A stretch of 64,000 nt of DNA from NCBI RefSeq assembly GCF_013416775.1, contig NZ_SZVI01000008.1, forward strand, positions 95,654-159,653, in the 5' to 3' direction. Below the pieces are notes generated by a model. The model was not told the DNA's origin, did no database searches, and was given only the letters and a program-made list of their open reading frames with translations. Position 1 is the first letter of the stretch. The number at the start of each line of letters is the position of its first letter. This document shows positions 52,852-62,732 of the stretch, one piece after another. This stretch comes from Rhodoferax sp. BLA1. Lineage in GTDB: Bacteria; Pseudomonadota; Gammaproteobacteria; Burkholderiales; Burkholderiaceae_C. Made by a program: the position numbers and the translations under genes.

Positions 52852-55296
52852 ATGTCAAACCACCACATCCAGCCGCTTGGCCAACACAAGCGCCAGGCAG
52901 ACCGAGCCACGCCAGCAGGGCAACACACCAACTTCACGCTGCGCCCGCTGGCATTTGCCGCGCATCTCGCCATCGTCGGCAGCGTCGCCCTGCTTGGCTG
53001 GGTGCCTCCAGCCCAAGCCCAGGCCGCTGCTGCACAAGCCGCAGTCCAGGCCAGGGCCTATAACATCCCAGCCGGGTCGCTGGTAGCCAGCCTCAATCGT
53101 TTTGCCGAGGAGGCTGGCGTGCTGCTGACGGCCAGCGGCGACATCACTCAGGGTAAGGCCAGTCAGGGTCTGAAAGGACAGTATTCGGTGTCGGCCGGTT
53201 TTGCCGCGCTGCTCTCGGGCACGGGGCTGGAGGCTTTTCGTCAGGCCAATGGCAGTTTCGGGCTGCGCCCAGCACCTGTTGTCAGCCAAGGGGCTGAGGT
53301 GCAGTTGTCGACGGTCACCGTCCAGAACAAACGCGAACTCCGTGTGTCCAAAGGCGCCACCAACCTGCCCATGGAGATCAAGGACACACCGCAGACCATC
53401 AGCACGGTGGACAAAGAAAGCCTGCGCGACTTCGGTGTGAGCAACAGCAACGATGCGCTGCGCATGGGCACCGGCATCCATGTCGAGGAGTGGGAAACCA
53501 ACCGCACCGGTTACAGCGCACGCGGCTTCGATGTGATGCTGACACAGGTTGACGGCATGGGCATGACCAACGACTGGGGACTGGTCGAAGGCCAGCTGGA
53601 CACCTTCCTGTTCGAGAAAATCGAGTTGGTTCGTGGCGCCAACGGCCTACTCACCGGTGTCGGCAATGCGTCGGGCACCATCAACTTCGTGCGTAAACGC
53701 CCCACCAACAAAGACGGCGGGGAGATCCAGCTGGCTGGTGGCTCGAACGGCCTCAAACGCGTGGCTCTGGACTACAACAAGGTGCTGACCGAAGACGGCA
53801 AATGGGCTGGCCGGCTGGTGGTGGCGCAGGAGGACAAGGACTCGTACCTGCGTGCACTGAGCGACAAGCGCAGCACCATTTACGGCGTGCTCGAAGGACA
53901 GATTGGTACCGACGGGGTGTTGACCCTGGGCCTGACCAATCAGGACGCCAAGCAGCGCTCCCCGATGTGGGGCTCGCTGACGCTGCCTTATGCCGACGGT
54001 CGACTGGCCGACTTCGATGTCTCTTCATCGACCTCGCAGGACTGGACACGCTGGAACAACAAATCACTCAACGCCTTCGTCGAGTACACCCATGCGCTAT
54101 CTCCCGACTGGGAGGCAAAAATCGCCTACAACCACACCAAGGGCGAAGGCAACACCAAGCTGTTCTACGCCTACACCAACAGTGGTTATCTGAACAACGA
54201 CAACACCGGTCTGGTGGGCTGGCCCTACCGCAGTGAAAACGAGTCACAGAGTGACATTGTCGATCTGAACCTGAGCGGCCGTTTTGATGCCTTTGGTCGC
54301 CAACATGACTTGGTGGCTGGTTTGAGCCATTCGAAGCAGACGAGTCTGACCTACTCTTATGCTGGTGCCACCTTCCCCGTGATGCCGACCTTCCCGTATG
54401 CGGGCGACGTCTATCCCGAACCCACCTGGGGCGCCAAGAGTGTCGCGTCCGACGGCGACCAGGCCATCACCCGCCTGTACGCAGCGACCCGACTGACGCT
54501 GACCGACCGGCTCAAGGGCATCGTTGGTCTCAACTCGATCAAGCTCCAGCGCAACGGAACCGCCATCTACGGCGGCGGCACCAACCTGGACAACGAAACA
54601 ACCGAAAAGTCCAGCCCCTATGTCGGAGCGACCTACGACATCACACCGGACACGCTGGCCTACGCCTCGTACTCGGACATCTTCCAAGCCCAGGATCAGC
54701 GCAACATCAACGGTGCTTTCCTGGCGCCGATGAAAGGCGTCAACACCGAGGTGGGTGTCAAGGCTGAATGGCTGAACCGCAAGCTGCTGACCACCTTTGC
54801 CGTCTTCTCCGCGACCCAAAAGGGGCTGGCAACCATCGCGGGCTTCGACACGGTGGCCCAGCAGAATTACTACGACCCCAAGGACGTGACCTCGCGTGGC
54901 TTCGAGATCGAGGCCACGGGTCGGATCAACGCGGACACCCAGCTTACCGCCGGGTTCACCTCACTCAAGCTGACCGGACCGGATGGCAATGACCTTTACG
55001 AATGGGTGCCACGCCGTACATTGAAACTGCGTGCCGACACGCGGGTGCCGATGTTGCCGAGCCTGCGGCTGGGCTCGGCGCTGCGCTGGCAGTCTGACGT
55101 CTCGAAGATTGGCGGCGCGCGGCAGGATGCTTATGTTGTCGCCGACGCGTTCGCTTCTTACGAGCTGAACAACAAGACCACCCTGCGCCTGAACATCAAC
55201 AACCTGTTCGACAAAAAGTACCTGCGCACCGTGCAATACGGCGCGATCTATGGCGCTCCCAGAAACCTGATGGTTTCGCTTGACTACAAACTCTGA
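52852..55296 (+). CDS. TonB-dependent siderophore receptor with signalling (STN) domain
   Basis: An 814-residue outer-membrane receptor. A long signal peptide ends near PAQAQA. The STN domain (ARAYNIPAGSLVASLNRFAEEAGVL to about 140) talks to FecR. The plug contains TPQTISTVDKESLRDFG, ARGFDV and VELVRGANGLL-type sequence, and the barrel ends in RNLMVSLDYKL. The family is FpvA/FhuE-like ferric siderophore receptors. A region of 212 bases before it, with no gene I can see, separates it from fecR and may hold a FecI-dependent promoter. Confidence 0.93.
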   Translation: MSNHHIQPLGQHKRQADRATPAGQHTNFTLRPLAFAAHLAIVGSVALLGWVPPAQAQAAAAQAAVQARAYNIPAGSLVASLNRFAEEAGVLLTASGDITQGKASQGLKGQYSVSAGFAALLSGTGLEAFRQANGSFGLRPAPVVSQGAEVQLSTVTVQNKRELRVSKGATNLPMEIKDTPQTISTVDKESLRDFGVSNSNDALRMGTGIHVEEWETNRTGYSARGFDVMLTQVDGMGMTNDWGLVEGQLDTFLFEKIELVRGANGLLTGVGNASGTINFVRKRPTNKDGGEIQLAGGSNGLKRVALDYNKVLTEDGKWAGRLVVAQEDKDSYLRALSDKRSTIYGVLEGQIGTDGVLTLGLTNQDAKQRSPMWGSLTLPYADGRLADFDVSSSTSQDWTRWNNKSLNAFVEYTHALSPDWEAKIAYNHTKGEGNTKLFYAYTNSGYLNNDNTGLVGWPYRSENESQSDIVDLNLSGRFDAFGRQHDLVAGLSHSKQTSLTYSYAGATFPVMPTFPYAGDVYPEPTWGAKSVASDGDQAITRLYAATRLTLTDRLKGIVGLNSIKLQRNGTAIYGGGTNLDNETTEKSSPYVGATYDITPDTLAYASYSDIFQAQDQRNINGAFLAPMKGVNTEVGVKAEWLNRKLLTTFAVFSATQKGLATIAGFDTVAQQNYYDPKDVTSRGFEIEATGRINADTQLTAGFTSLKLTGPDGNDLYEWVPRRTLKLRADTRVPMLPSLRLGSALRWQSDVSKIGGARQDAYVVADAFASYELNNKTTLRLNINNLFDKKYLRTVQYGAIYGAPRNLMVSLDYKL

Positions 55297-55619
55297 TGAC
55301 CAAGCCCACCCCCCAAGACGCCGCCCCACGCGGGCGTACAAAGCTGGCCATGCTCCACCGCCTTGCCGTTGCATTACTCGGCGGCTACGCCTTCACCTGG
55401 GGCTTCACCGCCCTGGGGGTGGCAGCTCTGGTGGCGCTGGGGGTGGATTTCCACGAAGCCGAGACAGCTATGCTGCTGCTTGCTTTCCTGGTTTTCCTGG
55501 GCCTGTTCCTGTGGGCCGTTGCTGCCACCCAGCTCAGCCGTGTTTGGGCGGTACTGGGTGGTGGCGCGCTGTGCATGACTGCTGCGGCCTTGGGCTTGCA
55601 GCAACTTCTCCTTTCCTGA
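55296..55619 (+). CDS. DUF3649 small membrane protein
   Basis: A 107-residue protein with about three membrane segments (VALLGGYAFTWGFTALGVAALVALG). DUF3649 proteins accompany iron uptake receptors and PepSY reductase-like proteins. The ATG overlaps the receptor stop in TGATG. Function unknown, probably part of a siderophore-iron release system at the inner membrane. Confidence 0.8.
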   Translation: MTKPTPQDAAPRGRTKLAMLHRLAVALLGGYAFTWGFTALGVAALVALGVDFHEAETAMLLLAFLVFLGLFLWAVAATQLSRVWAVLGGGALCMTAAALGLQQLLLS

Positions 55620-55632
55620 CGAAGGTTCAACG

Positions 55633-57336
55633 ATGTCTCCCCACTTCCGCCAAGCGATGACCTGGCTGCACACCTGGATGGGCCTGGTCCTGGGTTTTGT
55701 GCTGATGGCCGCATTTTTCTTTGGTGCCTTGTCAGTGTTTGATCGCGAGATCGACCGCTGGGCGATTCCTGAAACGCGCTTCGAGCCGCAGCCAATGCCC
55801 AGTTTTGACAAGGTATTGCAGCCGGTTTATGCCCAACTGAAACCGCATCCATCTGACATGGTGGCGACACAACAGCGCGTCATCGGCGCCCTGCCGCCCC
55901 CCGAGGCAATGCCCATGTCCTCGCTCTACGCCTACACCACACACCGCGACCCGGTGCTGGCCATCGGCGGCGAGTTCGACGTGCCCAATAAACTGAAGGA
56001 CGACACCGACGAACACGCACACGTCCATGGCTGGGCGACCATCGACCCGCGCTCGGGCCAGTTCCTGCCCGACGACAAGCTCAAGATTGGCAGCGGCTGG
56101 TTCTACCCCATGCACTACCAGCTGAACTGGTCATGGCTGACCCTGGGCTCCTGGCTGGTGGGTCTGGCCGGGTTCAGCATGCTGGTGGCGCTGGTCACCG
56201 GGGTGATCATGCACCGCAAGATCTTTCGCGAATTTTTCACCTTCCGCCCCTGGAAACGCACCCAGCGCAGTGCGCTGGACCTGCACAACCTGAGCGGCGT
56301 GCTCGCCCTGCCCTTCCACTTCTTCTTCGCCCTCACCGGGCTGGTGATCTTTGCCAGCACGGTTTATTTTCCGGTTGGCCACACCTTGCTCAAGCCCTTG
56401 CACGAGCGGCACGAGGTGTTGGAGGCCCGGCGCACCGGCCTGCCGCACGAGCCAGCGGGTGTCGCGGCGCCGCTGGCCTCGGTCGATGCGATGGTGCTGG
56501 AGGCCAAGCGGCGCTGGACGGCGCGCGACATGCCGGGTGAAGTCGGCTTGCTCTTCATCGAACACCTGGGCGATGCCAACGGCTACGTCAGCCTGTACCG
56601 CGCTGGCAGCGACCAAGTCGCACTGGTCGGCCAGGCCATCCATTTCAAGGCCAGCACCGGCGAGGTGCTGCGCGAGGAGCCGCCGCCCAGCGCGGTGGGC
56701 GGTATGAACGAGTTCCTCACCGGCCTGCATCTGCAACACTTCGAGCACTGGCTGCTGCGCTGGCTCTACGTGCTGGGTGGCCTGCTGGGCTGCGTTTGTA
56801 TTGCCACCGGCTTCATCTTCTTTGTCGAAAAGCGCAAAAGAAAACACGCCGAGTCCGGCAGCCAAGGCAGCCGCGTCGTTGATGCGCTGGCGGTGACAAC
56901 GGTCACCGGCATGGTGATCGCCACTGTTGGCATGCTGGTGGTCAACCGGTTGTTACCAAGCCATCTGGTGGGCAAAGGCGATTGGGAGAAGCTGGCTTTC
57001 TGGGGCCTCTGGGTGTTGGCCATGTTGCACGCCTTCGTGCGCAGCGCGCCGGTGGCGCAGGCAAAGAGGAACCCCGCTTGGCGAGAGCAGTGCTGGGCCG
57101 TGGCGGCGCTGGCGGTGGCTGCTGTGGTGCTCAATGCCCTGACCACGGGCGATCATCTCATCAAGACAGTGTTCACCAACACCTACTGGCCAGTAGCGGG
57201 GGGGGATTTGAGCTTGCTGGCCACGGCGGGCATCGCCATCTGGGCGGCGCGCAAGCTGGCGTTGCGTGAACGCGGCATTGTCAAGGTATTGGCAGCGCAG
57301 CACACCACCAATGCGGCGGAGGTGGCGCATGTCTGA
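55633..57336 (+). CDS. PepSY-type inner-membrane protein (PiuB-like iron reductase candidate)
   Basis: A 567-residue protein. It starts with the PepSY_TM pattern MTWLHTWMGLVLGFVLMAAFFFGALSVFDREIDRW. It has long periplasmic parts and further membrane segments (LDLHNLSGVLALPFHFFFALTGLVIF and EHWLLRWLYVLGGLLGCVCIATGFIFF), with His residues placed like those of haem-binding membrane reductases. Family members are linked to ferric-siderophore reduction. It lies 13 bases after DUF3649 and overlaps DUF3325. Confidence 0.87.
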   Translation: MSPHFRQAMTWLHTWMGLVLGFVLMAAFFFGALSVFDREIDRWAIPETRFEPQPMPSFDKVLQPVYAQLKPHPSDMVATQQRVIGALPPPEAMPMSSLYAYTTHRDPVLAIGGEFDVPNKLKDDTDEHAHVHGWATIDPRSGQFLPDDKLKIGSGWFYPMHYQLNWSWLTLGSWLVGLAGFSMLVALVTGVIMHRKIFREFFTFRPWKRTQRSALDLHNLSGVLALPFHFFFALTGLVIFASTVYFPVGHTLLKPLHERHEVLEARRTGLPHEPAGVAAPLASVDAMVLEAKRRWTARDMPGEVGLLFIEHLGDANGYVSLYRAGSDQVALVGQAIHFKASTGEVLREEPPPSAVGGMNEFLTGLHLQHFEHWLLRWLYVLGGLLGCVCIATGFIFFVEKRKRKHAESGSQGSRVVDALAVTTVTGMVIATVGMLVVNRLLPSHLVGKGDWEKLAFWGLWVLAMLHAFVRSAPVAQAKRNPAWREQCWAVAALAVAAVVLNALTTGDHLIKTVFTNTYWPVAGGDLSLLATAGIAIWAARKLALRERGIVKVLAAQHTTNAAEVAHV

Positions 57337-57661
57337 GGCGCTGTGGCTCACCGCTGCGGGAGCACTGAGCTTTGTCGGCATGGCGTGGCTGGCGCTGGCC
57401 ATGGAGGTGCACTGGGGGCAGGTGATGCACCAGCCCGCCGAGGCGGCCACTGGTACCCGTAAGCTGCTGCGTGTGCTGGGCGCACTCGCCCTGCCCTTGT
57501 CACTGCTGGCCTGCCTGATGGCCAACCGGCCTTCGATGACGGTGCTGGTGTGGGTGATGTTGCTGACAGGCAGCGCTGCCAGCGTGGCCATGCTGCTCGC
57601 GCGTCGGCCAAGCATGCTGCGCTACCTGTGGCCCACCGCATCGGCAAGGCAATCCCGCTGA
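57329..57661 (+). CDS. DUF3325 small membrane protein
   Basis: A 110-residue protein with about three membrane segments (LTAAGALSFVGMAWLALAME, LLRVLGALALPLSLLACLMA). DUF3325 is regularly found after PepSY and DUF3649 genes in iron operons. The ATG at 57329 overlaps the PepSY gene by eight bases. Last gene of the Fur-controlled operon. Confidence 0.8.
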   Translation: MSEALWLTAAGALSFVGMAWLALAMEVHWGQVMHQPAEAATGTRKLLRVLGALALPLSLLACLMANRPSMTVLVWVMLLTGSAASVAMLLARRPSMLRYLWPTASARQSR

Positions 57662-57784
57662 TTCACTGGAGTTTTTCGAGCGGCCATGCGGCGCCTTCAG
57701 CGTGAACATGTTTACGTGTCCCACACCTCACTTTGACAGCCACCCAACCTTTCAACTATTGCTTCGGCCCGATGAAGTAATAAT

Positions 57785-59004
57785 GAGACTCTGCAAAACC
57801 CGCAAGTTTGTTATAAAAAACATGCACTGCCCCTTGTCGGATATGGTTAGATTGCTTTAAAATACATAGCATGAAATCCAGTGCCAATCAAGCCTCTTTC
57901 GGGTTTTTCCTGTGCACCCGCAAGACCCGCAAAGCGCTATTTCTCGATGAGATGGCGCGCGTCGTTCCTTGGGCACGCTTGGTCGACATCATTGCCCCGC
58001 ATTACCCTGAAGGCCTCATCGGTCGCCCACCGTTTCCCTTGGAGGTGATGATGCACACCCACTTCCTGCAGCAATGGTTCAACCTGTCTGACCCGGCCAT
58101 GGAAGAAGCCTTCTTCGACATCCCGCTGTACCGTGAGTTTGTGAACTTGGGCGACAACGTGCGTCTGCCCGACGAGAGCACCATCCTGCGCTTTAGACAC
58201 CTGCTGGAAAAACACAGCTTGGCTGACAAGATGCTCGCTGAGGTCAACGCGCTCTTGATTGAGCGCGGTCTGATGCTCAAAGGGGGCAGCGCGGTTGATG
58301 CCACCCTGATTGCTGCGCCGAGTTCGACCAAAAACAAGGACAAGGCCCGAGATCCCGAGATGCACTCCAGCCAGAAGGGACGCCAGTGGCACTTCGGGAT
58401 GAAGGCACATATCGGTGTGGATGCCCACTCTGGTCTGGTGCACACGGTGCGCTGCACCAGTGGCAATGCACACGACATCACCCAGGCTCACCGACTGTTG
58501 CACGGTCAGGAGAAGACGGTCTGGGCCGATGCCGGGTACCAAGGTGTTGAGAAACGCCCCGGGGCTGACCCCCATGTGACTTGGCATGTGGCCATGCGAC
58601 CAGGCAAGCGCAAAGTCCTCAAGCAGGCAGGTCCATTGGGTGAGGTGCTGGACAAGGCGGAGAAGCTCAAGGCGGGTATTCGCGCCAAGGTGGAACATCC
58701 GTTTCGGGTGATCAAGCGCCAGTTTGGGTACATCAAAACCCGATATCGGCGTTTGAAGAAGAACGCGGCGCAGATTGCCACGCTGTTTGCGTTGTCCAAC
58801 TTGTGGATGGCGCGCCGCGATTGGATGGCGGTGCGGGCATGAGTGCGCCCAAAATGAGCCAGAGGGGCCATAACGGGGTATCCAAAGCCTCTCCACCCCC
58901 GAAAAACGGGGTTCACATCCCGCAAGCGGACTGCTGAAACCGGAGGTGTGACGATGACGAGGACGGTAGCACATCTGGGTTTGAGCTATTCAGACCGTCC
59001 CTAG
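57785..59004 (+). mobile_element. IS5-family insertion sequence
   Basis: An element of about 1.2 kb around an intact IS5-type transposase. The probable left end is GAGACTCTGCAAAACCC at 57785. The right end may be near CAGACCGTCC at 59000, followed by CTAG. The two ends match only imperfectly as inverted repeats, so the boundaries are approximate and no clear target duplication is seen. Confidence 0.5.
57871..58842 (+). CDS. IS5-family transposase
   Basis: A 323-residue DDE transposase. The acids are in GSAVDATLIAAP, WADAGYQGVEKRP and RAKVEHPFRVIKRQFG, the D-D-E pattern of the IS5 group. The N-terminal DUF772-like segment is GRPPFPLEVMMHTHFLQQWFNL. No frameshift or stop is seen, so it may be active. 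Confidence 0.95.
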   Translation: MKSSANQASFGFFLCTRKTRKALFLDEMARVVPWARLVDIIAPHYPEGLIGRPPFPLEVMMHTHFLQQWFNLSDPAMEEAFFDIPLYREFVNLGDNVRLPDESTILRFRHLLEKHSLADKMLAEVNALLIERGLMLKGGSAVDATLIAAPSSTKNKDKARDPEMHSSQKGRQWHFGMKAHIGVDAHSGLVHTVRCTSGNAHDITQAHRLLHGQEKTVWADAGYQGVEKRPGADPHVTWHVAMRPGKRKVLKQAGPLGEVLDKAEKLKAGIRAKVEHPFRVIKRQFGYIKTRYRRLKKNAAQIATLFALSNLWMARRDWMAVRA

Positions 59005-59169
59005 CACAGCCCTGAGCAGACGGGCATTCCTGACGCCAGCATCGGCTTGGCAAGCTCGTTGGTTGGTGAGACGGCGCCAGCCTCTATGTGCCCTGCACCC
59101 GCGCCCCGGCAACTTCGCTAAGATCAATGTTCGTTGGCACCACTACAACTTCAAAAGAATCCTCCCAAC
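58843..59169. other. Right part of the IS and leader of the haem oxygenase gene
   Basis: 327 bases without a gene. The left half holds the tail of the IS5 element. The right half would contain the promoter of the phytochrome operon; TAAGAT near 59117 could be a -10 box, but I see no convincing -35. Confidence 0.5.
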
Positions 59170-59793
59170 ATGACGCATGCGCATTCAGTCTTCACCTTGC
59201 ATCATCACCTCCGCCAGGCGACAAAGCAGCCGCATCACGCGCTGGACCATCACCCACTGCTGGCCCCGTTGCTGCGATCAGATCTGACGGTGGCGCAATA
59301 TGGCAACGCGTTGGCGGCCCTGCATGGCATTGCGCAACGTGCCGAAGAAGGGATTCTGGCGTTTCTTGACCAGCACCCACAGCTTTTTGACTACCAGTCC
59401 CGCCGCAAGGTTTGGGCACTGAACGCCGATCTGGCGGCACTTGGACGCGAGCCCATGGCGCTGACCACACCTTTCCCGATGCCACAAAGCGTCGCAGCGC
59501 TGATCGGCGTTCTCTATGCCATTGAAGGATCAACGCAGGGTGGGCTGATGATCGTGCGCTTGTTACAGGCGCTCCCCATCGCCCCGCTGCCAACAGCCTA
59601 TTTCCGGATTTATGGTGACACGTCGGCCCAAAAATGGCACGACTTTTTGCAGTTTGCCAACCAGCTGCGCAGCCGCGAGGAGATAGACACAGCCACTGCC
59701 ACGGCCATCAGCGCGTTTGACGCCATCCATGGCCATATGCAAGCCTGCCTGAGTCAGCTGGCTGCCCATAGCTCGGCCTGCGAATCAGCATGA
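59170..59793 (+). CDS. bphO: Biliverdin-producing haem oxygenase (BphO)
   Basis: A 207-residue helical protein of the haem oxygenase family. The proximal His is in HHLRQATKQPHHALDHHPLLAP, and YAIEGSTQGG is the distal-helix Gly-rich region. It turns haem into biliverdin, the chromophore of the phytochrome encoded next. The start at 59170 precedes the family sequence; a longer frame from 59134 exists. The stop overlaps the bphP ATG (ATGA), a classic bphO-bphP arrangement. Confidence 0.92.
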   Translation: MTHAHSVFTLHHHLRQATKQPHHALDHHPLLAPLLRSDLTVAQYGNALAALHGIAQRAEEGILAFLDQHPQLFDYQSRRKVWALNADLAALGREPMALTTPFPMPQSVAALIGVLYAIEGSTQGGLMIVRLLQALPIAPLPTAYFRIYGDTSAQKWHDFLQFANQLRSREEIDTATATAISAFDAIHGHMQACLSQLAAHSSACESA

Positions 59794-62732
59794 ACCGCAC
59801 CGTTGACATTTTTAATTGTGAGTCGGAACCGATTCGGTTTCCTGGTGCCGTCCAGCCCCATGGTGCCTTGTTGGTGTTGAACGGCCAGACACTGCTGGTG
59901 GAGGCAGCCAGTGAATCCTGCCAGTCGATTCTGGACGTGGCGCCTGCGGCCATGTTGGGCAAACATGTGACCGAGTTTCTCGCAGCCCCGATGGTGGAGA
60001 CGCTTTTGAGCGATCAGGGCGACGGTCTGTGGCCACTGGTTGCGTTGCCGCTCAAGGGCCAAGCCTGGACAGCGCGATCACACCGCAATACCAACGGGCA
60101 GTGGCTGATCGACATTGAGCCACCCCGGATCGGCAGCGTGCCCGAAAGAATGCACTACCAGTGCCGCCAGGCGATCAAGCAGCTGCGAAGCCTCAGCAAG
60201 CTGACACCCATCATCAATACAGCGGCGCAACTGATCAAAGACATCACCGGATTTGATCGGGTCATGATTTACCAGTTCGACAAGGACTGGAACGGCGAGG
60301 TCATCGCCGAGGCGTGTATTGACAACATTGAGCCGTATCTCGGACTGCACTTTCCGGCCTCGGACATTCCGGCGCAGGCGCGGGAGCTGTTCAAGTCGAG
60401 CCGACTCCGACAGATATCCGACACCTTTTACGTGCCATCAACGCTGATCGCCCGCGGCGACGGTCGGGCGATCGATCTGGGGTGGTCGACCTTGCGCAGC
60501 GTGTCGCCAATCCACATTGAGTACTTGAAGAACATGGGCGTCAGCAGCACCCTGGTCGGCTCCTTGGTGGTTGAAGGTGTCTTGTGGGGGTTGCTGTCGT
60601 GCCAGCACAAGACGGGCCCCAGGTACTTCTCGGCGCCAGAGCGCGACACCCTGGGCTGGTTTTGCGAAGACCTTGCCTCACTGATTCAGGGCCGATTGAT
60701 ACGCCAGCGTCGGGAGCTGGAACTGGACCTGGTGCTACGGCGACGGCGCCTGGTGGAATTGATCCGGCAGATTGACTTCAGAATACTGATGCGCCAGGGA
60801 CGCTCTGTCGAACTGTTGGACGTGGTCAACGCCGACGGTTTTGCACTGCAGATCGACGACGACATCCAGGTCATCGGACGCACCCCGACCACCCAGCAGA
60901 TCAGGCAACTTCAGCAACTTCGCCGCGAACAGCCTGGCAACCCTGCGCTCTATTCCACCCATTCGATCCAGAAGGATCTGCAGCTGGAGCAAGTGGATGA
61001 CGATGTTGCCGGGGCTTTATTCGTTTCTGTCCCAGGCAAGCCCGAAATCGGCATGATCTGGTTTCGTCTGGAGCAAGTCCACACGGTGCGCTGGAGCGGC
61101 AATCCGGCACTGGCCCACGTCGCAGATGCAAGCGGCCGCCTGTCGCCACGGCAATCGTTTGCCCTGTACCTCACCACGGTGAGTGGCACCAGTCTGCCGT
61201 GGATCCCGGAGGAGCTGGCCTCGGCGGCGGAATTGGGGTCATTGATCGAAATTGAGTTGTTGCGCGAGCGAGATGCCTTCACACAGACCATTCTGAATTC
61301 GATTCCAGCGCACATCGCCGTTCTTGACCACAAAGGGGTGATCTCGACGGTCAACGAAGCCTGGAACCGTTTTGCGCAAGAACCCGATATGGAGCGCGCC
61401 TCGCTAGGGGTGAGCTATCGGGATGTGAGTGCAGCCGCAGAAGGGCGCCCCAGTGGGGACGATGCGGTTGCGGCATGGGCTGGCATTGAAGCGGTGCTAA
61501 ACAAGGACCTGGACAACTTTACGCTCGACTACCGTGGCGACTCCGCCAACAAGGAGCGCTGGTTTCGCATGAATGTGTACCCGTTGATCGGATCGGGGCA
61601 AGGTGTGGTGGTTGCGCACGATGACATCACGTCACGCAAACTGGCGGAAATTCAGGTCGCGCGCCTGCTGGAAGAACAGGCGTCCATTCTCAGCAGTGAT
61701 CTGGTCGGTATTGTGAAGGTTCTCAAACGGACGATTCTCTGGTCAAACAATGCCTTGAACCGCATGCTTGGTTATGCTGATGGTGAACTGAACGGCTGCC
61801 CGGTGCAACAGTGTTACCCCAGCGCCCAGGCCTATGCTGCAGTGGTTGAACAGCTCTTTCCCGCGGTGCAGCACGGTGACACTTTCCGCACTGAATTGCA
61901 GCTGTTGCGCAAAAATGGGGACATCGGATGGTATGCATTCCATGCCAGCCTGCTTTGGGCCGGTGGCGAAGAAATGATTGGCATGCTGATCGACGTCACC
62001 GAACGCAAACTCGCCGAAGAAGAGTTGGCAATCCACCGCGCCGAAGTTCAGCTTGGCGTCTCACGTCAACGGCTGCGTGAACTGGTTGTTCAAAACGAGC
62101 TGGACCGTGAGCGGGAGCGTAAAAACGTGGCGCGCGAGATTCACGACGAGTTGGGACAGGTTCTCACAGGGCTTCGCATGAGCCTGTTGTTGATGGAGAT
62201 GCGCTTTTGTGCGCTGGACCCCGCGCTACCCAAGGTGGTGGCAGATATGAAGGCCTTGCTTGACCGAGGCATCGGCAATGTGCGCGATGTGGTGCTGTTC
62301 CTGCGGCCTGCCGCCCTGGACATGGGGCTCAAACATGCCCTCGAGTCGCTTTGCAACGAGTTCTCAAAGAACGCTGGCTTGTCCTTTGATCTGGATTTGC
62401 CGAAACTCGATATCGCGATGGACGAGACACGCTCTATTGTGGTGTATCGCATCGTCCAGGAGTCCATGACCAACACCATCCGGCATGCCAAGGCCAGCAA
62501 AGTAGGCGTCACACTTGACGACGCGGATGAACTTATCCTTGAAATCCATGACAACGGCATCGGCTTTGATGTGGAGCAAGCGCGGGGCATGAAATCGTTC
62601 GGCCTGCTGGGCATGCGCGAACGCGCCATTGCGCTGGGCGGCAGGCTGGACATTGAAAGCAGTGCCGCGCAGGGCACAACCGTTCGGTTGACCATCCCCA
62701 GAGTCACCCCTTCCGAGGGGGCCAGCTCATGA
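59790..62732 (+). CDS. bphP: Bacteriophytochrome histidine kinase, NarX-type output
   Basis: A 980-residue red/far-red sensor. Cys10 (IFNCESEPIRFPGAVQPHG) should bind biliverdin. PAS, GAF and PHY follow: PASDIP (189-194, key Asp192), SPIHIEYLKNMG (His242), SCQHKTG (His273) and the tongue PRQSF (453-457). Two more PAS domains (about 500-620 and 630-745) lead to HisKA_3 with His785 (AREIHDELGQ) and a HATPase. Many phytochromes use HisKA or HWE kinases; this one has the NarX type and a LuxR-type partner. It has overlaps with bphO and the regulator gene (ATGA). Confidence 0.95.
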   Translation: MNRTVDIFNCESEPIRFPGAVQPHGALLVLNGQTLLVEAASESCQSILDVAPAAMLGKHVTEFLAAPMVETLLSDQGDGLWPLVALPLKGQAWTARSHRNTNGQWLIDIEPPRIGSVPERMHYQCRQAIKQLRSLSKLTPIINTAAQLIKDITGFDRVMIYQFDKDWNGEVIAEACIDNIEPYLGLHFPASDIPAQARELFKSSRLRQISDTFYVPSTLIARGDGRAIDLGWSTLRSVSPIHIEYLKNMGVSSTLVGSLVVEGVLWGLLSCQHKTGPRYFSAPERDTLGWFCEDLASLIQGRLIRQRRELELDLVLRRRRLVELIRQIDFRILMRQGRSVELLDVVNADGFALQIDDDIQVIGRTPTTQQIRQLQQLRREQPGNPALYSTHSIQKDLQLEQVDDDVAGALFVSVPGKPEIGMIWFRLEQVHTVRWSGNPALAHVADASGRLSPRQSFALYLTTVSGTSLPWIPEELASAAELGSLIEIELLRERDAFTQTILNSIPAHIAVLDHKGVISTVNEAWNRFAQEPDMERASLGVSYRDVSAAAEGRPSGDDAVAAWAGIEAVLNKDLDNFTLDYRGDSANKERWFRMNVYPLIGSGQGVVVAHDDITSRKLAEIQVARLLEEQASILSSDLVGIVKVLKRTILWSNNALNRMLGYADGELNGCPVQQCYPSAQAYAAVVEQLFPAVQHGDTFRTELQLLRKNGDIGWYAFHASLLWAGGEEMIGMLIDVTERKLAEEELAIHRAEVQLGVSRQRLRELVVQNELDRERERKNVAREIHDELGQVLTGLRMSLLLMEMRFCALDPALPKVVADMKALLDRGIGNVRDVVLFLRPAALDMGLKHALESLCNEFSKNAGLSFDLDLPKLDIAMDETRSIVVYRIVQESMTNTIRHAKASKVGVTLDDADELILEIHDNGIGFDVEQARGMKSFGLLGMRERAIALGGRLDIESSAAQGTTVRLTIPRVTPSEGASS

